Source of the DNA: Bradyrhizobium sp.
GTDB lineage: Bacteria > Pseudomonadota > Alphaproteobacteria > Rhizobiales > Xanthobacteraceae
Assembly: GCF_030697065.1 (NCBI RefSeq)
Contig: NZ_JAUYQU010000114.1
Span: 1 to 64,000, forward strand
Reading direction: 5' to 3'
DNA length: 64,000 nt
Part shown: positions 1 to 7,849 of the stretch, piece by piece
Numbering within the stretch: the stretch's first letter is position 1
Layout: each line of letters opens with the position of its first letter
Program-made: the position numbers and the translations under genes
The notes under the pieces: model-generated
The model's input: the letters and a program-made list of their open reading frames with translations, nothing else
Databases searched by the model: none
What the model was told of the DNA's origin: nothing

Positions 1-1181
1 GAGAAATCGCGGGGCAGGCGGTTTTCGGCGACGCGTACGTCGCGGATCGCGGCCGGGGTGTTGCGGCTGCGGCCGACAAAGCGCGGGATGCCATCGGTGA
101 CCACGGCGGCGACCGCGGGCACGTCACCGTTCCGCAAGGCCGAAAGCGCATCGTCCTGCGAGCCGCCGGCGCAGGCGTCGATCAACACCACGTCGGCGTC
201 CTTGCCGACCTGCAGCAGGCCCGAATTCAGGCGATAGACCCGGGCATTGTTGCCGGTCGCGGCGGCGATCGCCTGTTCCGGCCGCATGCCGCCGAGGCTG
301 GCGAGATGACTGATGGTGTAGAACATGCCGAGCGGCATGATTCCGCTGCCCGTCGGCGTATCGGTGGCGATCAGCAGGCGTTCGGGCTGCCCCGCATCGT
401 CGAGCAATTTTGCGGTGAGCAATGCGGTGCGCAGGTTGCCGGCGGTACAGAGCTGCAGCGCGATGTCGCTTTCATTGACGAGGCGCGGAAAGCCGGCCTC
501 GGGCATCGCGGTCGGGCCGCCATTGACGTGAAACGAGACGCTTGGGTTCGACGCCAGCACATGCTCGGCCCAGATGCCGGATGATCCGGGGATGGAGGAT
601 CCGCCGGTGTGCATGGTGGTGATCATGCCGAGCCGGCGTGCTGCCTGCATCAGCGGGGCGTAATCGAACGGCGTGTCGAACGCGCCGAAACCGGCCTTGG
701 CCAGCCACAGCCCGGCCGCCACCAGCTCTTCGAGATCGCCTTCCGTGAGGCCTGGCTCGAGGATGATCGAGCCGGCGTGAACCCGCATGCCGCCAGGGCG
801 GTAATCGAGGAAACAGGCGCGCGCGGCGAGCGCCAGCGCCTTGACGCCGGCGGGATCCTTCGGCCGGCCCGGCACGTGCACTTCGGAGGCGGTGATCGCC
901 GTCGTGGTCCCGCCGTGCAGATAGCTTTCGAGGTAGCCAACCACCCGCTGCCGCGGCGTGTAGTCGCCGAAGGTGATGTGGACGTGGCTGTCGATCAACC
1001 CGGGAATGGCGGTGCAGCCCGCGGCGTCGATCACGACGTCGCAGCCCGCCGTTTGCGCGGAGGACAAGGTACCGATCGCGGCGATGCGACCGTCCTGCAT
1101 CAGGATGCTGTCAGCCTCGGAAAACGGCGTCTTGAGGTCGCCGGTGACGATGGTGCCGAGATTGACGATGGCAGTCCGCAT
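1..1181 (-). CDS. Enamidase-type amidohydrolase (3' end off window)
   Basis: Zinc amidohydrolase-superfamily protein; at least 393 residues are visible and the C-terminus lies beyond base 1. The N-terminal half has GLIDSHVHITFGDY (metal-binding HxH), a GGTTT turn, SEVHVPGRP and an RVHAGSIILEPGLTE segment. This combination resembles the enamidase that opens 6-oxo-tetrahydronicotinate in reductive nicotinate catabolism more than dihydroorotase or imidazolonepropionase. Further on are HTGGSSIPGSSGIWAEHV and ATDTPTGSGIMPLG, plausible metal and substrate loops. No signal peptide, so cytoplasmic. The ATG lies 26 bases after the stop of the AA_synth gene, so the two are probably one operon. The substrate is inferred from family resemblance; another cyclic-amide hydrolase is possible. 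Confidence 0.72.
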   Translation of the reverse strand, partial: MRTAIVNLGTIVTGDLKTPFSEADSILMQDGRIAAIGTLSSAQTAGCDVVIDAAGCTAIPGLIDSHVHITFGDYTPRQRVVGYLESYLHGGTTTAITASEVHVPGRPKDPAGVKALALAARACFLDYRPGGMRVHAGSIILEPGLTEGDLEELVAAGLWLAKAGFGAFDTPFDYAPLMQAARRLGMITTMHTGGSSIPGSSGIWAEHVLASNPSVSFHVNGGPTAMPEAGFPRLVNESDIALQLCTAGNLRTALLTAKLLDDAGQPERLLIATDTPTGSGIMPLGMFYTISHLASLGGMRPEQAIAAATGNNARVYRLNSGLLQVGKDADVVLIDACAGGSQDDALSALRNGDVPAVAAVVTDGIPRFVGRSRNTPAAIRDVRVAENRLPRDF

Positions 1182-1207
1182 GATGTCGCTCCGCAGTTTG
1201 CGTTGTT

Positions 1208-1789
1208 CTAACGCAGCCCGTCCTTGCCGACGATCGCATTGGCGGCGAGGCCGCCGACTCGCGCATTGAGGCGGCCGCGGTTGGCGAGACATACGATCAA
1301 TGCGACTTCATCGGCGGCGGGCGCGTCCGGCGGCAGCGTGACCGAGACGCCGTCATAATGCGAGCGGACATACAGCGCGTCCTTGTGCGCCAGCGGCACG
1401 TCGATCAGGCAGCCGGGCGCCGCAAGCTTGGTGAAGGACGGGATCCAGGCCTCTGCGCCGCCGACCGCCGCGCGCAGCGGAGTCGCGAACACGGTCGTCA
1501 GCATGGCATTGGCATGTTCCAGTTCGCCACCAAGTCCGACCACGCCGCCCTTGCCGTAGCTTTCGACCTTGAACGAACCCATCGCCTCGACCGCGAGCCT
1601 GGCCAGCACTTCGCCGATGGCGACACTGGCGGCAATCGCTTCGGAGAGATCCTCGACATAGCGTCCGGCATAGGGATTGGCGACGATCGCCACCGCCGCG
1701 ACCCGGCGCAGCGGCTGCTCGTGGCGGCGGCCGCCTTCGACCTCCTTGTGGTCGGTCGTGCACAGCAGGCGGCGGATATCGAGCTTCAT
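1208..1789 (-). CDS. AA_synth (DUF1185) family protein
   Basis: A 193-residue cytoplasmic protein beginning MKLDIRRLLCTTDHKEVEGG. It matches the amino-acid-synthesis family (PF06684), whose members have a conserved start, a VAIVANPYAGRYVEDL segment and a glycine-rich [19 protein letters not shown] segment. The biochemical role of the family is not established; members often sit in catabolic clusters for N-heterocycles and amides. It precedes the enamidase by 26 bases, consistent with a shared transcript. The frame stays open upstream to 2080, but the ATG at 1789 starts the recognisable family N-terminus, so the longer form is unlikely. Confidence 0.75.
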   Translation of the reverse strand: MKLDIRRLLCTTDHKEVEGGRRHEQPLRRVAAVAIVANPYAGRYVEDLSEAIAASVAIGEVLARLAVEAMGSFKVESYGKGGVVGLGGELEHANAMLTTVFATPLRAAVGGAEAWIPSFTKLAAPGCLIDVPLAHKDALYVRSHYDGVSVTLPPDAPAADEVALIVCLANRGRLNARVGGLAANAIVGKDGLR

Positions 1790-1882
1790 GGATGACCTCA
1801 AGGCGGTGGGCCTGCCACATTTGAACGGCGACGGAATACGACGGAGCGAAAGTTCACTTGCAGTAGAAAACGAACTACTACA

Positions 1883-1896
1883 ACAATCAATATTGT
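1883..1896. promoter_or_regulatory. Dyad upstream of AA_synth/enamidase operon
   Basis: Perfect ACAAT-caat-ATTGT inverted repeat about 95 bases upstream of the 1789 start, in an AT-rich pocket of otherwise GC-rich DNA. It could be an operator for the catabolic operon; no regulator gene is in view to pair with it. Confidence 0.3.
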
Positions 1897-1915
1897 CCTG
1901 CATCGCTTGCCAGAA

Positions 1916-2160
1916 AAACAAGAGTAGCTGGCTCCGTAATGGCGAACGACCTGCACGCCGGATTGCCGAAGGACCGCTACACGGTGCACACCTCGCGAAT
2001 GTCGGCAACGCGGGGCTCGACTTGTTCGTGTTTGGCTGCACCTCGGGCGGTTCGTTGTTCGGGCTGGAATACGATCGCAATGTTGCGAACTGGGCGAAGC
2101 GGCGAAGTGCGAGTCGCTCGGCACCATCTCGGTAATGAACCAGGCCTTCGCTTTCGATAA
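1916..2160 (+). pseudogene. Frameshifted Asp/Glu racemase / maleate isomerase-like remnant
   Basis: Two adjacent plus-strand frames give consecutive pieces of one recognisable protein. The first, around 1930-2000, reads ANDLHAGLPKDRYTVHTSRM, like the N-terminal part of maleate isomerase/arylmalonate decarboxylase relatives. The second, around 1990-2090, reads ANVGNAGLDLFVFGCTSGG then SLFGLEYDRNV, with the family's catalytic-cysteine GCTSG motif. The shift between frames falls near 1990-2000. No start or complete C-terminus is visible, so this is a decayed fragment. Maleate isomerase belongs to aerobic nicotinate degradation, which suits the enamidase next door. It accounts for much of the 390-base gap between genes. 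Confidence 0.55.
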
Positions 2161-2180
2161 ATTGCGCGGTCTTCGATCTC

Positions 2181-3290
2181 CTATTTCGGCAGATAATTCC
2201 GGCGGCGCAAATGAGCCCAGCCGCGTCGAATCATTTCTTTCGGCGTGCTGTCGACCAGCGTGGCGATGCCGAGCCGGGCGCCGAGGATCATGCCGCCCAC
2301 GGCAAACGGCCAGGACAGCGACAGCATCGATCCGGCGGTGATGCCTTGACCAATGGTGCAGCCTCCGGCAAGGATTCCACCAATGCCCATCAGGGCGGCA
2401 CCGCAAAGATGGCGCCGCATTTCGTGGTCATCGTCGAAGGCCTCCCACCGCAATTCGCCCGCGCTCCACGCCGCGAGCCAGGATCCGGCGACGACACCGA
2501 ACACGCTGCCGACTCCGAAATCCAGGAAATTCGCGGCATTGAGCAGTCCCGCATAAATCGCCCTTCCAACCGTCGACACAAAAGTCAGGCTTTGCGGACG
2601 GACCGGATTGTCGAAATTGTCTCCGAACCAGGATGTCGCGGCCCATCCTGCCACCGTCAGAAGGCCCAGTACGATTCCGGCCGACAGCAGGCGAGGCGTA
2701 CGCCTCAGTCTCGGGTCGCCGAGCGCAAGCCAGCAAAGGGCGCCGCCTGCGGTCGCGGCGATCGCGACACGCACATCCAGGCCCAGGGCGTGCGTCGAGA
2801 GCGATGCCATGTCGGACCGCGCGCCGTCAGGCATGGCAATGGAAATGCCTTCCAGAACCGTGATGCGAAAGCTGGCGAACGCGCCGCGCAGCGTTGCATA
2901 GGCGGTCACCCCGAGGATGAGGATCACGATCAGGCTGCGCAGGTCACCTGTCCCCAGTCGCACCAGCGAACCGAAGCCGCAGGTCCCGACCATTGCCATG
3001 CCGGTCCCGAACATCAAACTGCCGATCAAGATCGCGACCAGTGGAAGGGCCGTGGGCGTGTAGCTCGTTTGTTCCGGGTCGAGAAAGCCGCCGATGATCA
3101 GCGCCTGCGTACCGAGGATCGCGATCCCGAGCGCCAGCCCGAAAATTCGGAGGCGACGGCTGTCGCCTCCCATCAACGCGTCCTCGATGGCTCCAAATGA
3201 GCATAGCCTGGCGCGGCGCACGGCAAACCCTGCAGCTCCGCCGATGGCAAAGCCAGCCAGCGCGAGCATCCAGCCAGACAGATTCTGCAT
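2181..3290 (-). CDS. YeeE/YedE-family sulfur-compound transporter
   Basis: Inner-membrane protein of 369 residues built from two similar halves, each ending in a glycine-rich GAALMGIGGILAGGCTIGQG / GTGMAMVGTCGFGSL-like segment. The conserved cysteines in GGC and GTCG are the hallmark of YeeE/TsuA thiosulfate-uptake proteins. About nine or ten hydrophobic segments. It lies downstream of the ArsR regulator, in the same direction as soxS, so probably belongs to a leftward soxS-regulator-transporter unit and moves thiosulfate or another sulfur species across the membrane. A second paralogue closes the sox locus at 14917-16020. The ATG at 3290 begins a signal-anchor-like stretch MQNLSGWMLALAGFAIGG. 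Confidence 0.8.
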   Translation of the reverse strand: MQNLSGWMLALAGFAIGGAAGFAVRRARLCSFGAIEDALMGGDSRRLRIFGLALGIAILGTQALIIGGFLDPEQTSYTPTALPLVAILIGSLMFGTGMAMVGTCGFGSLVRLGTGDLRSLIVILILGVTAYATLRGAFASFRITVLEGISIAMPDGARSDMASLSTHALGLDVRVAIAATAGGALCWLALGDPRLRRTPRLLSAGIVLGLLTVAGWAATSWFGDNFDNPVRPQSLTFVSTVGRAIYAGLLNAANFLDFGVGSVFGVVAGSWLAAWSAGELRWEAFDDDHEMRRHLCGAALMGIGGILAGGCTIGQGITAGSMLSLSWPFAVGGMILGARLGIATLVDSTPKEMIRRGWAHLRRRNYLPK

Positions 3291-3386
3291 GGCGTCTCTC
3301 CCGGGTCCGGCGCCGGCTTGCCTGGCGAATTATGGCTTGCCCGGCGAATTGCCGAACGGCCATGTCACCACTCTGCCGCGCGGCAG

Positions 3387-3764
3387 TTATTTCCTGGCGT
3401 CGGCAACCGCCGTTGCACAAAAGATGTCGTAAACGACCGAAATCACGCGACGCACATCCTCGTTGGCAAGACTGTAGTAGATCGTCTTGCCGTCGCGTCG
3501 CGTGTCGACCATTCCGTCATAGCGCAGGCGCGCCAGTTGCTGCGAAACGGCGGACTGGCGCAATGAAAGAATGTTTTCGAGCTCCGTCACCGACCGTTCA
3601 CGCTCCGCCAGCAGGCAAAGCAGCAGAAGGCGGTTCTCGTGCGAGAGGGCTTTCAGAAAATTGCTGGCCTTTCTCGCCTTGCGCATCAACTGATCGAGTT
3701 CGGGCGAATACTCCGCGCCGTCGCGAAGTTCCGTCTCAAGGTCGGTCGAAAGGATCGATGTCAT
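3387..3764 (-). CDS. soxR: ArsR-family persulfide-sensor-like repressor of sox genes
   Basis: A 125-residue winged-helix ArsR/SmtB regulator with the recognition helix around SLRQSAVSQQLARLRYDG (residues 67-84) and wing DGKTIYY. It carries two cysteines, C50 in the dimer-core helix and C116 in the C-terminal helix, 66 residues apart. The persulfide sensors SqrR (C41/C107) and BigR (C42/C108) have the same spacing. In those proteins persulfides form a polysulfide bridge that releases DNA. It lacks metal-site motifs such as ELCVCDL. Next to soxS and the sox genes, it is most likely the sulfane-sulfur-responsive repressor called SoxR in other sox clusters (not the MerR-type SoxR). Confidence 0.82.
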   Translation of the reverse strand: MTSILSTDLETELRDGAEYSPELDQLMRKARKASNFLKALSHENRLLLLCLLAERERSVTELENILSLRQSAVSQQLARLRYDGMVDTRRDGKTIYYSLANEDVRRVISVVYDIFCATAVADARK

Positions 3765-3801
3765 GGCGTCAGCGTGCCTTCAACTTGCCAAGTGATATTG
3801 C

Positions 3802-4197
3802 CTAGCTCGGATTGTTCTCGGGCCGTGAAGTTTCAATCTTGCTTACGAACGTGCCCAGCAATCCCCAGAATGCGGCGTCGTTGACGTAGCCGGTGATGCG
3901 TCCGATCTCGCGGCCGTTTTCCACCACCACGAAAGTTGGCGTGTAGCGCACCGGCGAAACGAGCGCGACACCGGATGCCGCCGGCCTGTCGATGTTGACG
4001 TGCCGCAATGGGAGCACCCTGGCTTCGTCGGTCTTGCCATAGCTGGAGCCGACGTCCCGGTCCCACCTCTGACACCAGACGCAGCCGTCGCGCCCGAACA
4101 CCAGGAGTTCGGCCGCATCCGATGTCACCGGCCAAAACGCTGCTGCCAGCAGGAACAGCCGCAAGATGGGAAATTTCTTCAGCGTTTTCGCAATCAT
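3802..4197 (-). CDS. soxS: SoxS periplasmic thioredoxin-like protein
   Basis: A 131-residue protein with an N-terminal hydrophobic export signal (residues 8-28, ending SDAAE) and a short thioredoxin fold. The active site is GCVWC (C39/C42) and the cis-proline loop is RYTPTFVVV. SoxS proteins reduce SoxY disulfides and keep the sulfur carrier active. It is transcribed away from soxV/soxW across a 49-base intergenic region containing a dyad, and toward the ArsR gene 37 bases downstream. Identity rests on the fold, CxxC and sox context; a generic periplasmic thioredoxin is the alternative. Confidence 0.75.
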   Translation of the reverse strand: MIAKTLKKFPILRLFLLAAAFWPVTSDAAELLVFGRDGCVWCQRWDRDVGSSYGKTDEARVLPLRHVNIDRPAASGVALVSPVRYTPTFVVVENGREIGRITGYVNDAAFWGLLGTFVSKIETSRPENNPS

Positions 4198-4204
4198 ATG
4201 CTAC

Positions 4205-4226
4205 ATATAGACGAATTCGCATGTAT
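4205..4226. promoter_or_regulatory. Dyad between soxS and soxV (candidate ArsR-type operator)
   Basis: Imperfect 22-base inverted repeat centred on CGAATTCG, with 8 of 11 pairs matching and ATA/TAT ends. It occupies most of the 49-base region between divergent soxS and soxV, so a repressor bound there could control both. Assignment to the neighbouring ArsR protein is inference. Confidence 0.45.
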
Positions 4227-4246
4227 CTGCCAGAGCCGGTAACGCT

Positions 4247-4990
4247 GTGATTTCAAATATTTCCCTGCTCGGGGCGTTGGGCGCGGGGCTGCTGTCCTTT
4301 CTCTCGCCCTGCATCCTGCCCTTGGTGCCACCCTATCTTTGCTTCCTTGCGGGGATCAGCCTCGACGATCTGACGCGAACCGGGCAGGGCCAGGTCGCGC
4401 GGCGGAATTGGCGCGTGGTGGCCTTGTCCTTCGCATTCGTACTCGGGTTTGCCACCGTGTTCGTCGCGCTCGGCGCTTCCGCCTCGTTGATTGGAAAAGC
4501 CGTCACCGCGCATTTCGAAACGCTCGGAATGATCGCCGGCCTGATTATCCTGATCCTTGGCCTGCATTTTCTCGGCGTATTCAGGATCGGCCTGCTGTTT
4601 CGGGAGGCCCGTTTTCAGACATCGCGCAGCGGGGCCGGCTATCTCGGCGCCTACGTCGTGGGACTCGCTTTTGCCTTTGGCTGGACCCCGTGCGTAGGTC
4701 CGGTGCTCGCAGCGATCCTCATCGTCGCCGGAGTGGAGGGATCGGCAGCGCGCGGAGCGACATTGCTCGGCTTCTATGCGCTGGGAATCGGAATTCCGTT
4801 CCTGCTGGCGGCTTTTTTTGCCGGCCATTTCATCCGACTGATGGGTCGGATGCGCAACCATATGAACCTCATCGAGAAGGTGATTGGTGCCGGCCTTGTG
4901 CTGACGGGCGTTCTGTTTTTGACTGGCGCGATGCCGCGCATCGCCGGCTGGCTGTTGCAGACATTCCCCGCCCTGGGATCGATCGGCTGA
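4247..4990 (+). CDS. soxV: SoxV, CcdA/DsbD-type thiol electron transporter
   Basis: A 247-residue membrane protein of the CcdA family with about six transmembrane helices. The two redox cysteines lie in the family motifs, FLSPCILPLVPPY (C22) and GWTPCVGPVL (C149). SoxV passes cytoplasmic thioredoxin electrons across the membrane to periplasmic SoxW/SoxS. It starts at a GTG, since the in-frame sequence just upstream is the soxS-soxV promoter region. soxW follows 22 bases after its stop, in the same operon. Without the context it would be called CcdA of cytochrome c maturation. Confidence 0.82.
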   Translation: MISNISLLGALGAGLLSFLSPCILPLVPPYLCFLAGISLDDLTRTGQGQVARRNWRVVALSFAFVLGFATVFVALGASASLIGKAVTAHFETLGMIAGLIILILGLHFLGVFRIGLLFREARFQTSRSGAGYLGAYVVGLAFAFGWTPCVGPVLAAILIVAGVEGSAARGATLLGFYALGIGIPFLLAAFFAGHFIRLMGRMRNHMNLIEKVIGAGLVLTGVLFLTGAMPRIAGWLLQTFPALGSIG

Positions 4991-5012
4991 ACGATAGCGA
5001 AAGGATGCCGCG

Positions 5013-5600
5013 ATGCTGAAACCTGGATATCGCCTGAACCGAAGGAACGCCCTCGCCGTGCTGGGGCTTGGCGCTCTCGGCTTACGCGCGGCCCCCGCCG
5101 CGGCAGCGGCGAGGCTCGGCGATGACGGGCTCTATCAGATGGACTGGTATCTGGAGAGCTTCCTCGATCTTTCCGAAGATCTCGCCGGCGCTACGGAAAA
5201 GGGCAAGCGCTTCGCCATCATGTGGGGACTCAAAGGGTGCCCTTCCTGCAAGAAGATGCACGAGGTCCATCTGGCTGACCCGAAGATCGAGAGCTATATC
5301 CGCGACAATTTCGAGATCCTGCATCTCAACCACATCGGATCGCGCACCGTCACGGACTTCGATGGTCGCAAGTTGAGCGAAAAGGCGCTCGGCGAAGCAT
5401 ACGGAATTCGCTTCACGCCGACGATTCAGTTTTTCCCCGAGAAGCCGGCCGGTCTTTCCGCTTTGCGCGGGCAGGCGCGAGAGGTCGTCCGCATGCCCGG
5501 ACTGCTGGAGCCCCAGGAGTTTCTCGCCATGTTCCGTTACGTGCGGGAAAAGGTTTACGACACTTTGTCGTTCCCTGACTGGCTCAGGAAGCCGGCCTGA
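5013..5600 (+). CDS. soxW: SoxW periplasmic thioredoxin
   Basis: A 195-residue protein with an N-terminal RLNRRNALAVLGLGALGL export signal (twin-arginine-like) followed by an Ala-rich cleavage region, then a thioredoxin fold. The active site is GCPSC (C76/C79) and the cis-Pro loop is RFTPTIQFF. It is the expected periplasmic partner of SoxV. The family is known to take electrons from SoxV, although its exact need in thiosulfate oxidation differs between organisms. It is the last gene of the short soxVW operon and converges on the GlcG-like gene at 5627. Confidence 0.82.
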   Translation: MLKPGYRLNRRNALAVLGLGALGLRAAPAAAAARLGDDGLYQMDWYLESFLDLSEDLAGATEKGKRFAIMWGLKGCPSCKKMHEVHLADPKIESYIRDNFEILHLNHIGSRTVTDFDGRKLSEKALGEAYGIRFTPTIQFFPEKPAGLSALRGQAREVVRMPGLLEPQEFLAMFRYVREKVYDTLSFPDWLRKPA

Positions 5601-5626
5601 GCCAGGCCTCCGGCGCCGCGGCTGTT

Positions 5627-6127
5627 CTAGAAATCCAGCTTGTCCCTGATCGCGTCTATTCCGGCCTTGGCGCAGGCATCGTCGGCGTCCCCTCCTGGTG
5701 CGCCTGAAACGCCAACGGCACCGACCATCGAGCCACCACCTTCGATGACCATGCCGCCGCCGAGGATGACGGCACCCGGCAGGTCACGCAGACCGGATTG
5801 CGGCATGCCCGGCTGGCTGATCGCCATCAGCGCGCTCGTGTCGGTACGAAAGGACGCCGCGGTCCAGGCCTTGCCGGCGGCCGTCGCCGGGGTATGCGCG
5901 CCGGCAAAGCGGTCGCGCAGCATGACCTGGGTCACGCCGAAGCGATCGACCACCGCCACCGCTACCTGGTATCCGCGCTTGCGGCATTCAGCGAGGGCGG
6001 CACGGGCGGAGTCCAGCGCAAGCTCCGGACTCAGCAATTTATAGGTGACGAGAGCCTCCTGCGCGCCGCCAGGCAGCGCCGTCAGCGCGACGATGGCCGA
6101 TGCCAGCACCAAGCTTCGAAACGCCAT
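5627..6127 (-). CDS. Exported GlcG/HbpS-family (DUF336) protein
   Basis: A 166-residue protein with a cleavable signal (residues 1-22, ending PGGAQEA) and a single GlcG/HbpS domain, with the conserved GGGMVIEGGGSMVGAVGVSGAPGG-type glycine-rich end (read here in two halves) and DDACAKAGI. Family members bind heme or small ligands in the periplasm; the precise role is unknown. It has a strong ribosome site (GAAGGAGG) and lies 57 bases after soxX in the leftward soxA-soxX unit, so it is probably co-expressed with SoxXA. A heme-related or stress-related accessory role is inference from position. Confidence 0.75.
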   Translation of the reverse strand: MAFRSLVLASAIVALTALPGGAQEALVTYKLLSPELALDSARAALAECRKRGYQVAVAVVDRFGVTQVMLRDRFAGAHTPATAAGKAWTAASFRTDTSALMAISQPGMPQSGLRDLPGAVILGGGMVIEGGGSMVGAVGVSGAPGGDADDACAKAGIDAIRDKLDF

Positions 6128-6184
6128 GCTACGTCCTCCTTCATGCGCCGCCGCAAGCCCGAACGGATCGTCGGCCCGGTGCGG

Positions 6185-6832
6185 CTATTTGTTGACCGGG
6201 GATTCCGGATCGAACAGCAATGCGACGATGTCCTTGATCTGCTTTTCCGTCAGGAACTTGTTTGCGCCGAAGCGCGGCATATTCGAACATGCCACCACGG
6301 CATGTGAATTGTAGATCTTGGTGTAAGCCTGTTTGGCTTCCGCCGGATCAAATTTGCGGTCCTTGCCGTAAGAAGTCAGACTCGGGCCGAGCGTGCCGTA
6401 ACTGACTTCCGCGAGCTCCAACTGGTGGCAGGCATAGCAATTGCCGCCGTTCACGGTTTTCTCGTTGTCGGAGAACTGTCCGCCGCGACCGTTGTTGGCG
6501 ATTTTCTTGCCTTCCTTCCAGTCGCCGAGCAGTTTCCCGTCCGCTGGAAATACGACCTTGGCCAGTTCGCGCTGGACGATCTTGTCGGCCTCGGCGGACG
6601 GTACGTCGTTGCGGAAGTTGTTGCAGGTCTTCAGGGATTCATCCGGCTCAATTCTCGCCTGCCATTCCGGCGGGGCTTTGCCGAAAGTCGACTTCAGATA
6701 GGCATCTATCACGGCGGGATCGGCTTGCTTGGCGGCGGCTTGCTTGGGTGCGGTTTGCGCATCAGCCGTCAGCGGCAATACGATCGTTCCGGCGACGAGA
6801 ACGAGAGCAGCGGTTTTCAGAATCGTTTTCAT
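6185..6832 (-). CDS. soxX: SoxX, c-type cytochrome subunit of SoxXA
   Basis: A 215-residue periplasmic monoheme cytochrome c with signal peptide (1-25, TADAQ). The heme site is CYACH (132-136) and the distal methionine is in CSNMPRFG (M185), as in SoxX. Residues 40-110 form the N-terminal extension seen in longer SoxX proteins. With SoxA it oxidatively couples thiosulfate to the SoxY cysteine and passes the electrons to soluble cytochrome c. It starts 11 bases after soxA, with GAGGGAG as ribosome site. Confidence 0.92.
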   Translation of the reverse strand: MKTILKTAALVLVAGTIVLPLTADAQTAPKQAAAKQADPAVIDAYLKSTFGKAPPEWQARIEPDESLKTCNNFRNDVPSAEADKIVQRELAKVVFPADGKLLGDWKEGKKIANNGRGGQFSDNEKTVNGGNCYACHQLELAEVSYGTLGPSLTSYGKDRKFDPAEAKQAYTKIYNSHAVVACSNMPRFGANKFLTEKQIKDIVALLFDPESPVNK

Positions 6833-6843
6833 GGCGCGCTCCC

Positions 6844-7665
6844 TCAGCGTTTGATCGACGGTACGTTGATTTCACCGCCGAGCGCCTGCTTGTTCAGGAA
6901 GACGGTCAGCGCGGTGAGGCTATCGGAAGCATATTCCGGGACGGGCCAGCGCTGCTGACGGTAGCAGTCCCACAACCGATGCTGCATCGTGCGCAACGCG
7001 CCTTGCGACACCCGGTAGGTCGGCCATGATCCCATGGTCTCCTGAGCCTGCTTGCCGGCCTTGGACAACTCCGGCAAACCCTGCAACCGGATTCGCTTGC
7101 CTTCTTCGGCGTGACAGGTGGCACAGGCGAAATCCATCACGCCACCGCGCCTGAAGAACAGAGCCTCGCCGACGGCTGCCATTTCCGCCTCTTTGGGGTG
7201 GCCGAGTTGCACGTCGATTTTCATGCCGTTCGACTTATTGGCGATAAAGGCGACCAGATCCTCCATGTCGGAGGCGCGACCCGGTCCGGAAAACCGGCGC
7301 GCGATCACGTCCTTGGTGTCGAGCCCCTGGACGTTCTGCATGCACCACAGCAGCCGCTGTTCCAGGTCCATGACCTTGTCGGCATCCGCAAAAAACCGGG
7401 GTAACTTCGCGAAGGCGCCTTCGAGCTTTCCCGCGCCGAGCCCGAGATCGCACCCTTCAAGCGAAGCATTCTTGCTGCCGCGCTTTTCGCTCCACAGGAT
7501 TTCTCCGCGATCGACCGCTAGAAATCCCGGGTTCGACATGGGGTCGGAGATCATGGCGCGGTAACGCTCGATCTCCTTCTCGCTCGCGTCCTGCGCGCCC
7601 ACGTTAAAAGAAATTGTGCACAGCACAAAAGCGGTCAACACGGAACCGATTGCGGCTCGTCTCAT
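6844..7665 (-). CDS. soxA: SoxA, monoheme L-cysteine S-thiosulfotransferase subunit
   Basis: A 273-residue periplasmic protein with signal peptide (1-24). It has one heme motif, CATCH (181-185), and the active-site cysteine ligand C234 in [11 protein letters not shown], which is persulfidated in characterised SoxA. The N-terminal heme of diheme SoxA is absent: C72 and C108 remain and would form the structural disulfide of the monoheme class. The ATG at 7665 is preceded by GGAGGACGAGGG; the longer open frame to 7749 would place this ribosome site inside the gene. Divergent from soxY across 184 bases. Confidence 0.93.
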   Translation of the reverse strand: MRRAAIGSVLTAFVLCTISFNVGAQDASEKEIERYRAMISDPMSNPGFLAVDRGEILWSEKRGSKNASLEGCDLGLGAGKLEGAFAKLPRFFADADKVMDLEQRLLWCMQNVQGLDTKDVIARRFSGPGRASDMEDLVAFIANKSNGMKIDVQLGHPKEAEMAAVGEALFFRRGGVMDFACATCHAEEGKRIRLQGLPELSKAGKQAQETMGSWPTYRVSQGALRTMQHRLWDCYRQQRWPVPEYASDSLTALTVFLNKQALGGEINVPSIKR

Positions 7666-7747
7666 CCCTCGTCCTCCCATCCGACGACCGTCTTTCGCGG
7701 TCCCTGAAGTCTTTTGCCCGTCAGGCATCTTTACATTCAAAAAAAAC

Positions 7748-7761
7748 AATATAATGATATT
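7748..7761. promoter_or_regulatory. AT-rich dyad in soxA-soxY intergenic region
   Basis: Perfect AATAT-aatg-ATATT inverted repeat inside a markedly AT-rich stretch (about 7735-7815) between the divergent soxA and soxY. Two-sided control by the nearby ArsR-type repressor is a reasonable guess, but the sequence does not clearly match the soxS-soxV dyad. Confidence 0.45.
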
Positions 7762-7849
7762 TGCAGATCATGATAGATCAAAGTTGGAATCGTCAAGAGA
7801 TTTCATCATCTAGGGATGCATCAAAGAGATCCCGCGGGAGGACACCCAT

